From Phenylobacterium sp. (GTDB lineage Bacteria > Pseudomonadota > Alphaproteobacteria > Caulobacterales > Caulobacteraceae), in the NCBI RefSeq assembly GCF_016124325.1, contig NZ_WGNY01000017.1:1-64000 (forward strand): a stretch of 64,000 nt of DNA, in the 5' to 3' direction. The first letter of the stretch is position 1. Each line of letters opens with the position of its first letter. The notes under the pieces were generated by a model. That model made no database searches. It saw only the letters and a list, made by a program, of their open reading frames with translations, and was not told where the DNA came from. Of this stretch, positions 12,245 through 20,769 are shown in pieces. The position numbers and the translations under genes are program-made.

Positions 12245-13132
12245 ATGAAACGTTGGGTCGCTGCGATCCTCGGGGCCGCCTCGGCAAGCGCCGCCCACGC
12301 CGAGCCCGCGACCGTCCAGGATTACATGAATCAGCCGCAGGTCCGCGCCGATGTCCGCATCGCCTATGGCCCGGCTCCGGCGCAGGTGGCCGACCTCTTC
12401 CTGCCGAAAGGCAAGGGGCCGCATCCCGTCGTCGTTCTGCTGCACGGCGGCTGCTACCTCGCCGAATACCAGGGTCTCGCCCAGACCAGCGGCGTGGCCG
12501 CCGACCTGGCGCGGCGTGGCTACGCCGTCTGGAACGTCGACTACCGCAAGCTGGGCGAGGCGGGCGCGGGCTATCCCGGCACCTTCCTGGACGTCGCAGA
12601 AGCGGTGGACCGCCTGCGCGCCGAGGCCCCGCGATACCATCTCGATCTCCATCGGGTCGTGGCCCTGGGCCACTCGGCCGGCGGGCATCTGGCGCTCTGG
12701 GCCGCCGCCCGACCGAGGATTCCGCACGCCAGCCCGCTCTGGCGCGCCGACCCGGTTGCGATCCGGGCGGTCGTCAGCCTGGGCGGCATCGGCGACCTGG
12801 AAGGGCAGGGCGAGATCTTCGGCGGCGCCTGCGGCCCCGACGTGATTCCCAGGATCATCGGCGCGGCCGATCGGCCCCGGCCGTACGCCGACACCTCTCC
12901 GGCCGCGTTGCTGCCCACCGGAACGCGCGCCGTGATGATCTCGGGCGAGTTCGACCACGTGATGCCGCCCTACACCGGCCGCAAGTACGTCGAGCGCCTC
13001 ACCGCCGCTGGCGACGCGGGCGAGGCCGTCGCGATCCCCGGCGCCAGCCACTTCGACGTGGTGATCCCCACGACGGCGGCGTGGCGGGTGGTCGTCGGCG
13101 CGCTGGCCGCCGAGTTCGACCGGATCCGCTGA
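12245..13132 (+). CDS. Exported alpha/beta hydrolase (esterase, BD-FAE/kynurenine-formamidase type)
   Basis: A 295-residue hydrolase with a cleavable signal peptide (about 1-19, ending AAHAE). The oxyanion-hole motif HGG is at 67-69 and the nucleophile elbow GHSAG at 142-146 (Ser144). An Asp in the ISGEFDHVMPP loop and a His in GASHFDVV complete a likely catalytic triad. The HGG...GHSAGG pattern is that of the hormone-sensitive-lipase and formamidase-like branch. GGGGAG precedes the ATG. Its stop is 3 bases from the start of the aldo/keto reductase, so the two are translationally coupled. With a Baeyer-Villiger-type oxygenase nearby, ester cleavage in a ketone-degradation route is conceivable but unproven. 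Confidence 0.85.
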   Translation: MKRWVAAILGAASASAAHAEPATVQDYMNQPQVRADVRIAYGPAPAQVADLFLPKGKGPHPVVVLLHGGCYLAEYQGLAQTSGVAADLARRGYAVWNVDYRKLGEAGAGYPGTFLDVAEAVDRLRAEAPRYHLDLHRVVALGHSAGGHLALWAAARPRIPHASPLWRADPVAIRAVVSLGGIGDLEGQGEIFGGACGPDVIPRIIGAADRPRPYADTSPAALLPTGTRAVMISGEFDHVMPPYTGRKYVERLTAAGDAGEAVAIPGASHFDVVIPTTAAWRVVVGALAAEFDRIR

Positions 13133-13135
13133 GCG

Positions 13136-14050
13136 ATGCGCTACCGGGCCCTCGGCCGCACGGGCCTCACCGTCTCCGAGCTCGGCTTCGGCTGCGCGAG
13201 CTGGTGGGGCAAGCCGGCCCTCGAAGAGAAGGTCGCCTTGGGCCTGGTCCATGAGGCGATCGACCGGGGCGTCACCCTGTTCGACACCGGCGCCAGCTAT
13301 TCGGCCGGGCGGGCCGAGCCGCGCCTGGGCCGCGCCCTGGCCGGCCGCGACTCGACGGGCCTGGTGATCGCCACCAAGGCCGGCACCTATCACGCTGGCG
13401 GCGGCCGCATCGCGCGTGACATGACGCCGGCCGCCGTCGTCGCCAGCGCTGAGCGCAGCCTGAAGACCCTCGGCGTGGAGGCGCTGGGCCTGCTCCAGCT
13501 TCACGGCCCCTCGATCGGCGAACTGGACGAGGCGATGCTGCGGGCGCTCGAAGGCCTCAAGGCCAGGGGCGTGGCGCGCGCGGTGGGGCTGAACAGCTTC
13601 GATCCGGCCGTGATCGAGCACGCCGTCTCGCTGCCCCAGATCGACGTGGTGATGGTTGACTACAATGTCCTGCGCCCGGAGCGGGAGCCGCTGATCGCCC
13701 GCGCGGCGGCGGCGGGGAAGGGGGTCCTGGCCGGCATGCCGCTGGCCATGGGCCACACCCGGCCGCTCCTGGCCCGCCTGCGCGGCCCGCAGGACGTCTG
13801 GTACGCCGCTCGCGCCCTGACGCGGCATCGTGCCGAGCTGGCGCGCGGCCGGCGCTTCCGGTTCCTGCACCATCTGCCCGACCGCAGCGGCGCTCAGGCG
13901 GCGCTGGGCTACGTCCTGGCCAACCCCGGCGTCAGCGCCGCGGTCTTCGGCGCGACCCGGCCGGAACACCTGCGCGACAACCTGCGGGCCGGTGATATGC
14001 CGCTTCCGGCCGAGCTCGTCGCGCGCATCCGCGCCGCGCAGTCAGGTTGA
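13136..14050 (+). CDS. Aldo/keto reductase
   Basis: A 304-residue cytosolic NAD(P)H-dependent oxidoreductase with a TIM-barrel fold. The catalytic tetrad can be placed at Asp50, Tyr55, Lys81 and His123 (LFDTGASY, TKAG, LQLHGPS). The C-terminal FGATRPEHLRDNL region matches the cofactor-binding end of the AKR fold in the L-fucose-dehydrogenase/YdjG-like branch. The ATG lies 3 bases after the hydrolase stop, so it is in an operon with it. A reduction or dehydrogenation step linked to the neighbouring hydrolase and monooxygenase is an inference from context. Confidence 0.9.
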   Translation: MRYRALGRTGLTVSELGFGCASWWGKPALEEKVALGLVHEAIDRGVTLFDTGASYSAGRAEPRLGRALAGRDSTGLVIATKAGTYHAGGGRIARDMTPAAVVASAERSLKTLGVEALGLLQLHGPSIGELDEAMLRALEGLKARGVARAVGLNSFDPAVIEHAVSLPQIDVVMVDYNVLRPEREPLIARAAAAGKGVLAGMPLAMGHTRPLLARLRGPQDVWYAARALTRHRAELARGRRFRFLHHLPDRSGAQAALGYVLANPGVSAAVFGATRPEHLRDNLRAGDMPLPAELVARIRAAQSG

Positions 14051-14139
14051 CCCTGACGTAACGACAGGGCTTCCGCCACCCGGCCGCGGGGTTCATGCTC
14101 GGGCTCACCAGAACAGCGATAACCTAGGGCAGGAACAAG

Positions 14140-16065
14140 ATGGCCGAGATCCCCGCCGACCTGGAGACGGTGCTCAAGGACGCGCACCTGCCGGCGCTGA
14201 TGACGGCGCTCGTGCACATGACCGGCGACACCCACTGGCTCCGGTCCGAATGGACGCCGGTCTACAATCCGCTGTCGCGGGGCGATCCCGGCATTCCCGA
14301 GGAGGAACAGGCCAAGATCCGCGCCGAGGCGGCCAAGGCGATCCGCGCCTATCTTGAGGGCAAGCCGATGGCCATGCCCAATCCGCCGATCGACGTCCTG
14401 CGGCGGCAGATGGACTTCGTCGCGGGCGCTGAGATTCCGGAGCAGTATGTCGACTTCCTGACAGACGAACTGGTCCTCAAGGGGCGCAGCAGCAAGGATC
14501 CCCACTTCGAGGCGCCGCCCGTCCAGGCCGCCGCCCGCAAGATGAAGGTGCTGATCGTCGGCGCCGGCATGTCTGGCCTGCTCACGGGCATCCGCCTGTC
14601 CCAGGCGGGCGTGCCGTTCGAGATCGTCGACAAGAACGCCGACGTGGGCGGCACCTGGTTCGAGAACACCTACCCGGGCTGCCGGGTGGACAACTCCAAC
14701 CACATGTACAGCTACTCGTTCGAGCCGAACCACGCCTGGCCCCAGCACTTCTCGCCCCAGCCGGTGCTGCTGGAATACTTCCGCGGCATCGCCAAGAAGC
14801 ACGACCTCAAGAAGCACATCCGCTTCGAGACCCTGGTGGAGCAGCTGGCCTGGGACGAGGCGAAGGAGGTCTGGCGCGCCACGCTGAAGGGCAAGGACGG
14901 CAAGACCGAGGTGGTCGAGGCCACCGCCGTGGTCACCGCCGTGGGCCAGCTCAACCGCCCGCGCATGCCCGACATCGAAGGCCTCGGGACCTTCGAGGGC
15001 CCGGCGTTCCACTCCGCCGAGTGGCGGCACGACGTCGACCTGAAGGGCAAGCGGGTGGTCGTGATCGGGACGGGGGCTTCAGCCTACCAGTTCGTCCCCG
15101 AGATCGCGCCCGAGGTGGCCAAGCTCACCGTCTTCCAGCGCAATCCGCCGTGGGGCCTGCCGGTGCCGCACTATCACGAGGACGTGCCCGACGGCATGAA
15201 GTGGACGCTGGAGCACGTGCCCTTCTACGACAAATGGTACCGCTTCTGGCTCTTCTGGATGACCACCGAAGGCTTCCTGCCGATGGTGAAGACCGATCCC
15301 AGCTGGAACGGCTCGCCCGACGCGGTGAGCCCCGCCAACGCCATGCTGCGCGACATGGCCACCGAGTCCTATCGGATGCAGCTCGCCGAGCGGCCCGACC
15401 TGCTGCCGAAGGTGACCCCGAACTATCCCATCGGCGGCAAGCGGGCCGTGCTGGACAACGGCGTCTGGCTGGCCGCGCTCAAGCGCGACAACGTCGAGCT
15501 GGTGACGGAGAAGGTGGCCAGGATCACGCCGAAGGGCGTCGTCACCGCCGACGGGCGCGAGTACGAGGCCGACGTGCTGATCTACGGCACCGGCTTCCAG
15601 GCCTCGAACTTCCTGTCGTTCCTGAAAGTGAAGGGCCGCGGCGGACGCGACCTGCACGAGAGCTGGGGCGGGGACGCCCGCGCCTACCTCGGCATCACCC
15701 ACCCGGGCTTCCCGAACTTCTTCACGATCTACGGGCCCAACACCAACATCGTGGTCAACGGCTCGATCATCTTCTTCTCGGAGTGCGCGGTCCGCTACAT
15801 CGTGGGCTGCCTGCACCTGCTGGCCGAGACCGGCGCCCGGGCGCTGGAGCCCAGGCAGGACGTCTACGACGACTTCAACCGCAAGGTCGACGAGGCCAAC
15901 GCGGGCTGGGCCTGGGGCTCTCCCAACGTGTCGAGCTGGTACAAGAACAGCTTCGGCCGGGTCAGCCAGAACTGGCCCTTCGGCCTGATCGACTACTGGC
16001 GCGCCACGCTGGCGCCGAACCCCGACGACTTCGTCCTGGAGCGCGCCCCCGAACCCGTCGGCTAG
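14140..16065 (+). CDS. Flavin monooxygenase, Baeyer-Villiger (4-hydroxyacetophenone monooxygenase-like)
   Basis: A 641-residue FAD- and NADPH-dependent enzyme that would insert oxygen next to a ketone. The FAD-binding GAGMSG is at 141-146, after an N-terminal extension of about 130 residues that is characteristic of the 4-hydroxyacetophenone monooxygenase branch. NADPH-binding GTGASA is at 310-315. The Baeyer-Villiger fingerprint FxGxxxHxxxW is present at F285, G287, H291 and W295, but the residue after the Trp, usually Pro or Asp, is Arg296. It follows the aldo/keto reductase by 89 bases on the same strand, so a shared catabolic role is possible. The substrate is not predictable. Confidence 0.88.
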   Translation: MAEIPADLETVLKDAHLPALMTALVHMTGDTHWLRSEWTPVYNPLSRGDPGIPEEEQAKIRAEAAKAIRAYLEGKPMAMPNPPIDVLRRQMDFVAGAEIPEQYVDFLTDELVLKGRSSKDPHFEAPPVQAAARKMKVLIVGAGMSGLLTGIRLSQAGVPFEIVDKNADVGGTWFENTYPGCRVDNSNHMYSYSFEPNHAWPQHFSPQPVLLEYFRGIAKKHDLKKHIRFETLVEQLAWDEAKEVWRATLKGKDGKTEVVEATAVVTAVGQLNRPRMPDIEGLGTFEGPAFHSAEWRHDVDLKGKRVVVIGTGASAYQFVPEIAPEVAKLTVFQRNPPWGLPVPHYHEDVPDGMKWTLEHVPFYDKWYRFWLFWMTTEGFLPMVKTDPSWNGSPDAVSPANAMLRDMATESYRMQLAERPDLLPKVTPNYPIGGKRAVLDNGVWLAALKRDNVELVTEKVARITPKGVVTADGREYEADVLIYGTGFQASNFLSFLKVKGRGGRDLHESWGGDARAYLGITHPGFPNFFTIYGPNTNIVVNGSIIFFSECAVRYIVGCLHLLAETGARALEPRQDVYDDFNRKVDEANAGWAWGSPNVSSWYKNSFGRVSQNWPFGLIDYWRATLAPNPDDFVLERAPEPVG

Positions 16066-16144
16066 AGGCCTTCCCGCTCACGATGAGGCATCGCGGGCGG
16101 ACAAGAAGGCCTCCAAGTCCGGAGAGGCGAGCACGTCGATCCCG

Positions 16145-16165
16145 CCGGGCTTGATTCAAGCCCGG
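16145..16165. terminator. Hairpin after the monooxygenase gene
   Basis: A perfect 9-bp stem CCGGGCTTG/CAAGCCCGG with a 3-base loop lies about 80 bases after the monooxygenase stop. There is no T-run, so it may be a weak or Rho-assisted terminator or a fragment of a dispersed palindromic repeat. Confidence 0.4.
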
Positions 16166-16255
16166 ACGGACGCGCTTTAGCGTATGCGATTGATATCTTC
16201 GGAAATCCGAAGGATCGTATAAGCTGCAAGGTTGCGGCGTACCAGGGGGGAGAGC

Positions 16256-18061
16256 TTGCCGGGTCACTCCCATCGACTTCGGTCTTCGCGCAGCGCGGTG
16301 GAGACGATGAAGCGGCTGGAAGGCATCGTCGGCTCGGCGATGGACGGCATCATCACGGTCAACGGCCGTGGCGAGATCGTCCTCTTCAACCCGGCCGCCG
16401 AGCGGATGTTCGGCCTGTCCGCCGACGAGGCGCTGGGCCGGCCCATCTCGCGCTTCATCCCCGAGCGGTATCGCGACGATCACGGCGCCCACATGCGCCG
16501 GTTCGCGCAGACGGGCGTCACCAACCGTCAGATGGGATCGCTGGGCGCGATCAGCGGCCTGAGGAACAACGGCGAGGAATTCCCCATCGAGGCCTCGATC
16601 TCCCAGGTGGAGGTCGGCGGCGAGCGCCTGTTCACCGTCATCCTGCGCGACATCACAGAGCGGAAGGCCAACGAGGACGCGCTGGAGGAAAGCCGGCGGC
16701 GGATGGAGGGCATCGTCGAGTCGGCGATGGACGCCCTGGTCACCATCGACGAGGACCAGCGGATCATCCTGTTCAACCCGGCGGCGGAGCGGATGTTCGG
16801 GGTCAAGACCCAGGACGCCCTGGGCCTGCCGATCGAACGGTTCATTCCCGACCGCTTCCGCCCCGGCCACGCCGAGCATATCCGGCGGTTCAAGGAGGCG
16901 GGCGTCACCAACCGCCGAATGGGGGCCTTGGGCGCCGTCAGCGGCCTGCGGGCCAATGGCGAGGAATTCCCGGTCGAGGCCTCGATCTCCCACGTCGAGG
17001 TGGGCGGCGCCCGGCTGGCCACCGTGATCCTGCGCGACATCACCGAGCGGAAGGCCAACGAGGAGGCCCGCCTGCTGCTCGCCCGCGAGGTGGATCACCG
17101 CGCCAAGAACGCCCTGGCGGTCGTGCAGGCCGTGGTCTCCCTGACCCGGGCCACCACCAAGGAGGAGTTCATCGCCGCCGTCCGCGGCCGGGTCTCGGCT
17201 CTCGGCCGCGCCCACTCGCTGCTGGCCCAGAACCGCTGGGAGGGCGCTGACCTCGTCCAGATCGTGCGCGACGAGGCCGCCGGCTACCACCGCGAAGGCC
17301 AGGTCCGCATCAACGGCCCGACCATCGTCCTGCCGCCCAACGCCGTCCAGCCGCTCAGCCTGCTCATCCACGAGCTCGCCACCAACGCGGTGAAGTATGG
17401 TGCGCTGTCTGCGGAGCGTGGACGGGTGGAGGTGAGCTGGTCGATCGATGGCGACGGCGACCTCGAGATCCGCTGGAGCGAATTCGGCGGCCCGCCCGTG
17501 GAGGCGCCGCAGCGCGCCGGCTTCGGCTCGACCCTGGTGCGCGAGGTGGCGACGCGCCAGCTCGGCGGCTCGATCGAGATGGCCTGGCCCGCCACGGGCC
17601 TGAACCTCGTCGCCCGCCTGCCGTCCTCGGCCTATCGGCTCGACACGCCGACGGCCCCCCAGCGGCCCATCGCCCCTCCGTCGCCCGACCCCCGCCAGAT
17701 CGGCCGGCGCGGGCGGGTGCTGGTGGTGGAAGACGAGGCGCTGATCGCCATGGCCATCTCCCACGACCTGGCCTCGCTCGGTTGGGATGTCGTCGGGCCG
17801 GCCGCGACGGTTGAGGAGGCGCGCCGGCTGATCGGTGACGGCGCATTGCCGGACGCCGCCGTGCTGGACGTCAACCTGGCCGGCAAGCTGGTGTATCCCC
17901 TGGCCGAATGGCTGCGGGATCGGAGCGTCCCGTTCGTCTTCTGCACCGGCTACGAGCAGCTCGAGAGCAATCCCGCCTACGACGCCTGTCCCCGGGTGCG
18001 CAAACCGGTGGACGTCCAGCTGCTGGACGACGAGCTGCGCCGCGTCCGCGACGCCGCCTGA
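16256..18061 (+). CDS. Double-PAS HWE-family histidine kinase with C-terminal receiver
   Basis: A soluble signalling protein of about 601 residues. PAS 1 covers about 19-137 and PAS 2 about 149-267. The HWE dimerisation and phosphoacceptor region has REVDHRAKNALAVV with His at about 281, followed by a HATPase domain (HELATNAVKYG) and a receiver (VLVVEDEA, phosphoacceptor Asp at about 538 in AVLDVN, conserved KP in RVRKPVD). The two PAS copies are unusually alike, including VTNRxMGxLGAxSGLRxNGEEFP, which indicates recent duplication. No transmembrane segment is seen, so a cytosolic signal such as redox or light is likely. The start is uncertain: TTG 16256 follows a GGGGGGAGAG tract; TTG 16232, GTG 16298 and ATG 16307 are alternatives. 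Confidence 0.88.
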   Translation: MPGHSHRLRSSRSAVETMKRLEGIVGSAMDGIITVNGRGEIVLFNPAAERMFGLSADEALGRPISRFIPERYRDDHGAHMRRFAQTGVTNRQMGSLGAISGLRNNGEEFPIEASISQVEVGGERLFTVILRDITERKANEDALEESRRRMEGIVESAMDALVTIDEDQRIILFNPAAERMFGVKTQDALGLPIERFIPDRFRPGHAEHIRRFKEAGVTNRRMGALGAVSGLRANGEEFPVEASISHVEVGGARLATVILRDITERKANEEARLLLAREVDHRAKNALAVVQAVVSLTRATTKEEFIAAVRGRVSALGRAHSLLAQNRWEGADLVQIVRDEAAGYHREGQVRINGPTIVLPPNAVQPLSLLIHELATNAVKYGALSAERGRVEVSWSIDGDGDLEIRWSEFGGPPVEAPQRAGFGSTLVREVATRQLGGSIEMAWPATGLNLVARLPSSAYRLDTPTAPQRPIAPPSPDPRQIGRRGRVLVVEDEALIAMAISHDLASLGWDVVGPAATVEEARRLIGDGALPDAAVLDVNLAGKLVYPLAEWLRDRSVPFVFCTGYEQLESNPAYDACPRVRKPVDVQLLDDELRRVRDAA

Positions 18062-18065
18062 GCCT

Positions 18066-19073
18066 TCAGGGCGCGGTCAGCGCCAGCAGGGCGAACGACG
18101 CCAGCCAATGCTCGCCCATGTAGTCGCCGGCCACGTGGGGCAGGCTGGCGGCGAGGTGCGCGCGGGCGGCTTGCTCGGCCACGGATGCGACAGGATCGGC
18201 CGGATCGAGCGCGGCGGCGATCTCGCGCCAGCACCAGGCGCGCGACAGGTTCACGCCGTCGAGGTGGGCCATCTTGCCGTCGCTGCGGTCCGGCGGGACG
18301 GCGGGCGTGAACAGGCTGGCCGGCGCCTGGCGCGCCGCGTTCGGCAGGTAGGCGGCGAACCAGGCCCTGAAGGCCTCGCGGGCCATCACGTGCGACATCA
18401 GCGCCGCGGTCATCAGCGTGGGCGACAGGAAGTCGTCGAGCGAGGGCTCCCAGGCGTTCGCGTCGCGGTCGTCCTTGTGCCACGCGATCGCGCGATCGCG
18501 GATCAGCGACGGCAACGCCGCCTCGCCGGCCGGATAGTCCCAGGCCAGCCGCAGGGCGAAGGCGGTCGACGAATGCACGCCGGTCCGGATCGGATAGCGG
18601 GCCAGCGGCAAGAACGCGAGCAGGCGGTCCTCGAAGGCGTCGGCCAGCGGCCGCAGCGTCCGCGCCCAGGCTTCCGGGTGGCGCTCCAGTTCCGCCTGCA
18701 GCTTCAGGAGCCAGGCCCAGCCGTAGGGCCGCTCGAACCCCCGCGACGAGGGACGGTCGAGGTAGGCGACCTCGGCGTCCACGTTTCCCGTCGTGAAGAT
18801 CTCGTCGAACAGAGCCCGCACCTGGGCCGCCTCCGGGATTTCCGGGTGCAGGCGCAGCACGGTCGCCAGCGTCCAGTAGCCGTGGACGCACGAGTGCCAG
18901 TCGTAGCTGCCGAAGAAGATGGGATGCAGGTCGCGCGGCCCGCGCGCGTCCTGGGGCCCCGTCATCACGTGGTCCAGCTTGTTCGGATACTCCCGCGTCA
19001 CGTGGCCCAGGGCGATGCGGGCGAACTGCGACGCCAGCTCGGGCGTCAGGCGATCAGCGGAAGGCGAGGACAT
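18066..19073 (-). CDS. DUF2891 family protein
   Basis: A 335-residue protein, apparently cytosolic (no signal peptide or membrane segment), matching the DUF2891 family. Characteristic stretches include FFGSYDWHSCVHGYW (about 53-67), YGWAWLLKLQAEL, GVHSSTAFAL and GDYMGEHWLASFA. The alternating helical pattern with aromatic and His-rich motifs suggests an alpha/alpha toroid fold; this is an inference. Its start overlaps the end of the DUF979 gene by 20 bases, so it is the last gene of a DUF969-DUF979-DUF2891 transcript, and its stop lies 4 bases from the stop of the convergent histidine kinase gene. The reaction is unknown. Confidence 0.85.
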   Translation of the reverse strand: MSSPSADRLTPELASQFARIALGHVTREYPNKLDHVMTGPQDARGPRDLHPIFFGSYDWHSCVHGYWTLATVLRLHPEIPEAAQVRALFDEIFTTGNVDAEVAYLDRPSSRGFERPYGWAWLLKLQAELERHPEAWARTLRPLADAFEDRLLAFLPLARYPIRTGVHSSTAFALRLAWDYPAGEAALPSLIRDRAIAWHKDDRDANAWEPSLDDFLSPTLMTAALMSHVMAREAFRAWFAAYLPNAARQAPASLFTPAVPPDRSDGKMAHLDGVNLSRAWCWREIAAALDPADPVASVAEQAARAHLAASLPHVAGDYMGEHWLASFALLALTAP

Positions 19074-20007
19074 ACATCAGCACCACATTGGCCGCGAGCA
19101 GCGGCAGGGCCGTCGGAATCTGAGCCTTGATGACCGCGTACCGGTCGGGAAGCTCCAGCAGCGTCGCCGGGACGAGGTTGAAGTTCGCCGCCAGCGGGGT
19201 CATCAGCGTGCCGCAGAAGCCCGAGAGCATGCCGATCGAGGCGACCACCGCAGGATCGCCGCCGAACTGCCGGATAAGAATGGGGAATCCGATGCCGGCC
19301 GTCAGCACCGGGAAGGCGGCGAAGGCGTTGCCCATGATCACCGTGAAGCCGGCCATGCCCAGGCAGTAGACCGCCACCGCCGTGATCCGCGCGTCCATCG
19401 GGATCCATTCGGTGACGAGGCGGCCGATGGTGTCGCCCACGCCGGCCAGGGCGAACACCGCGCCCAGCGCCGCCAGCATCTGGGGCAGCAGCGCCGCCCA
19501 GCCCACCGTGTCCATCAGCCGGCGCCCCTCCTGCAGCGGGCTCATCGCCGGCTGGCGCAGCAGCACCAGCCCGACGCCCGTGGCGATCACCGCGGCCAGG
19601 GCCAGCGAGATCAGCGTCGCCTGCTTGGGATCGAACAGCGGCGTCCCGCCGAAGTGGAGCGGCTTCAGCACCAGCACGCCCAGCGCCACCACCACAGGCA
19701 GGGTCAGGGCCGGCGCGAACAGCTTCAGCCCGAAGCGCTGGGCCAGGGCGCGCCGCTCGTCGGGCGAGGTGGTGGGCGGCGCGCCGCGCCCCAGGAGGCC
19801 GAAGCCGGCGATCAGGGCCAGCCCCAGCACCAGCACGCCGTTGCCCCGGTCGCCCAGCCGGTCGCCGGCCAGGAAGCTCAGCGACACCAGGCCCCAGAAG
19901 GCGGCGTTGCCGAACCGCTTGCGGTTGGCGCGGTCCAGCGCGCTCAGCACCGCGAAGGCCGCGAACACCAGCCCGGCCAGACCGTAGACGACGCCCAGCT
20001 TGATCAT
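19054..20007 (-). CDS. DUF979 family membrane protein
   Basis: A 317-residue polytopic membrane protein (about nine to ten hydrophobic segments) of the DUF979 family. The ATG at 20007 overlaps the stop of the DUF969 gene in an ATGA arrangement. Motifs such as GNAFAAFPVLTAGIGFP and GFCGTLMTPLAANFN resemble the inverted-repeat hairpin regions of ion-transporter-superfamily permeases. Together with DUF969 it may form a two-subunit permease; I recall these two families occurring together, often near pyroglutamyl peptidase genes, although none is seen here. Substrate unknown. Confidence 0.85.
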   Translation of the reverse strand: MIKLGVVYGLAGLVFAAFAVLSALDRANRKRFGNAAFWGLVSLSFLAGDRLGDRGNGVLVLGLALIAGFGLLGRGAPPTTSPDERRALAQRFGLKLFAPALTLPVVVALGVLVLKPLHFGGTPLFDPKQATLISLALAAVIATGVGLVLLRQPAMSPLQEGRRLMDTVGWAALLPQMLAALGAVFALAGVGDTIGRLVTEWIPMDARITAVAVYCLGMAGFTVIMGNAFAAFPVLTAGIGFPILIRQFGGDPAVVASIGMLSGFCGTLMTPLAANFNLVPATLLELPDRYAVIKAQIPTALPLLAANVVLMYVLAFR

Positions 20008-20672
20008 GGCGCATCGCCCCGGCCGTGGCGCCGGTCGAACAGGACCAGCCGCACCGCGTGGATCGCGAACGCCGCGACGGCCGTCGGGATGGCCCACAGC
20101 GACAGGTGGATCGGGTCCATGGTGATGCCGCTGGCGGCCAGGAAGCCCACCATGAGCAGGATCGAGCCGATGGCGACGAAGATGTCCTCGCCGAAGAACA
20201 GGCCGATGTTGTCGGTGGCTGCGGCGAAGGCCCGGACCCGCTGCCGCGTCGCCGGATCCAGCGGGCCGCGCCGCGCCTCCACCGCCCCCTCGGCCATGGG
20301 CGCGACGATGGGGCGGATGCTCTGGGCCTGGCCGGCGATCGAGGTCAGCCCCAAGGCCGAGGTGAGCTGGCGGAAGGCGAGATAGGCGATCAGCAGCGGG
20401 CCCACCGACACGCCCCGGAAGCGGGTGATGAGCGTCCGCGCCTGTTCCTGCAGCCCGGCGCGCTCCACCACGCCGATCACCGGCAGGACGAGGTAGGCGG
20501 CGCTGACGAACCGGTTCTCGTTGAAGGCGTGGCCGAACGCGTCCAGCACCTCCAGCGGCGACTTGCCGGCGGCCAGGCCCGTGATGAACGCCGCGCCCAC
20601 CACCACCAGCAGCGGGTTCAGCCGCACGGCGAACCCGACCACCACGGCGGCGACGCCCAGAAGGGTCAGCAT
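20004..20672 (-). CDS. DUF969 family membrane protein
   Basis: A 222-residue membrane protein with about five to six hydrophobic segments, the DUF969 partner of the downstream DUF979 protein. Recognisable regions are AFNENRFVSAAYLVLPVIG, LTSALGLTSIAGQAQ and NIGLFFGEDIFVAIG. Its stop overlaps the DUF979 start by 4 bases, so translation is coupled. The pair probably builds one split permease of the ion-transporter type, feeding the DUF2891 enzyme; this is an inference from gene order and topology. It starts 97 bases beyond the end of rsmA and may share that transcript. Confidence 0.85.
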   Translation of the reverse strand: MLTLLGVAAVVVGFAVRLNPLLVVVGAAFITGLAAGKSPLEVLDAFGHAFNENRFVSAAYLVLPVIGVVERAGLQEQARTLITRFRGVSVGPLLIAYLAFRQLTSALGLTSIAGQAQSIRPIVAPMAEGAVEARRGPLDPATRQRVRAFAAATDNIGLFFGEDIFVAIGSILLMVGFLAASGITMDPIHLSLWAIPTAVAAFAIHAVRLVLFDRRHGRGDAP

Positions 20673-20769
20673 GCCCGCTCCCGCAACGACTCTGCCGGCA
20701 TTGGAGCGGGTGATGGCGGCGGGAGCAACGACCTAGAGGCCATTCCGATCACGGCGCCACGACCTGGGG

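Noticed and set aside
12098-13969. 623-codon leftward frame spanning tRNA-Val and two genes
   Set aside because: It crosses a perfect tRNA and two well-supported genes on the other strand; not a plausible protein gene.
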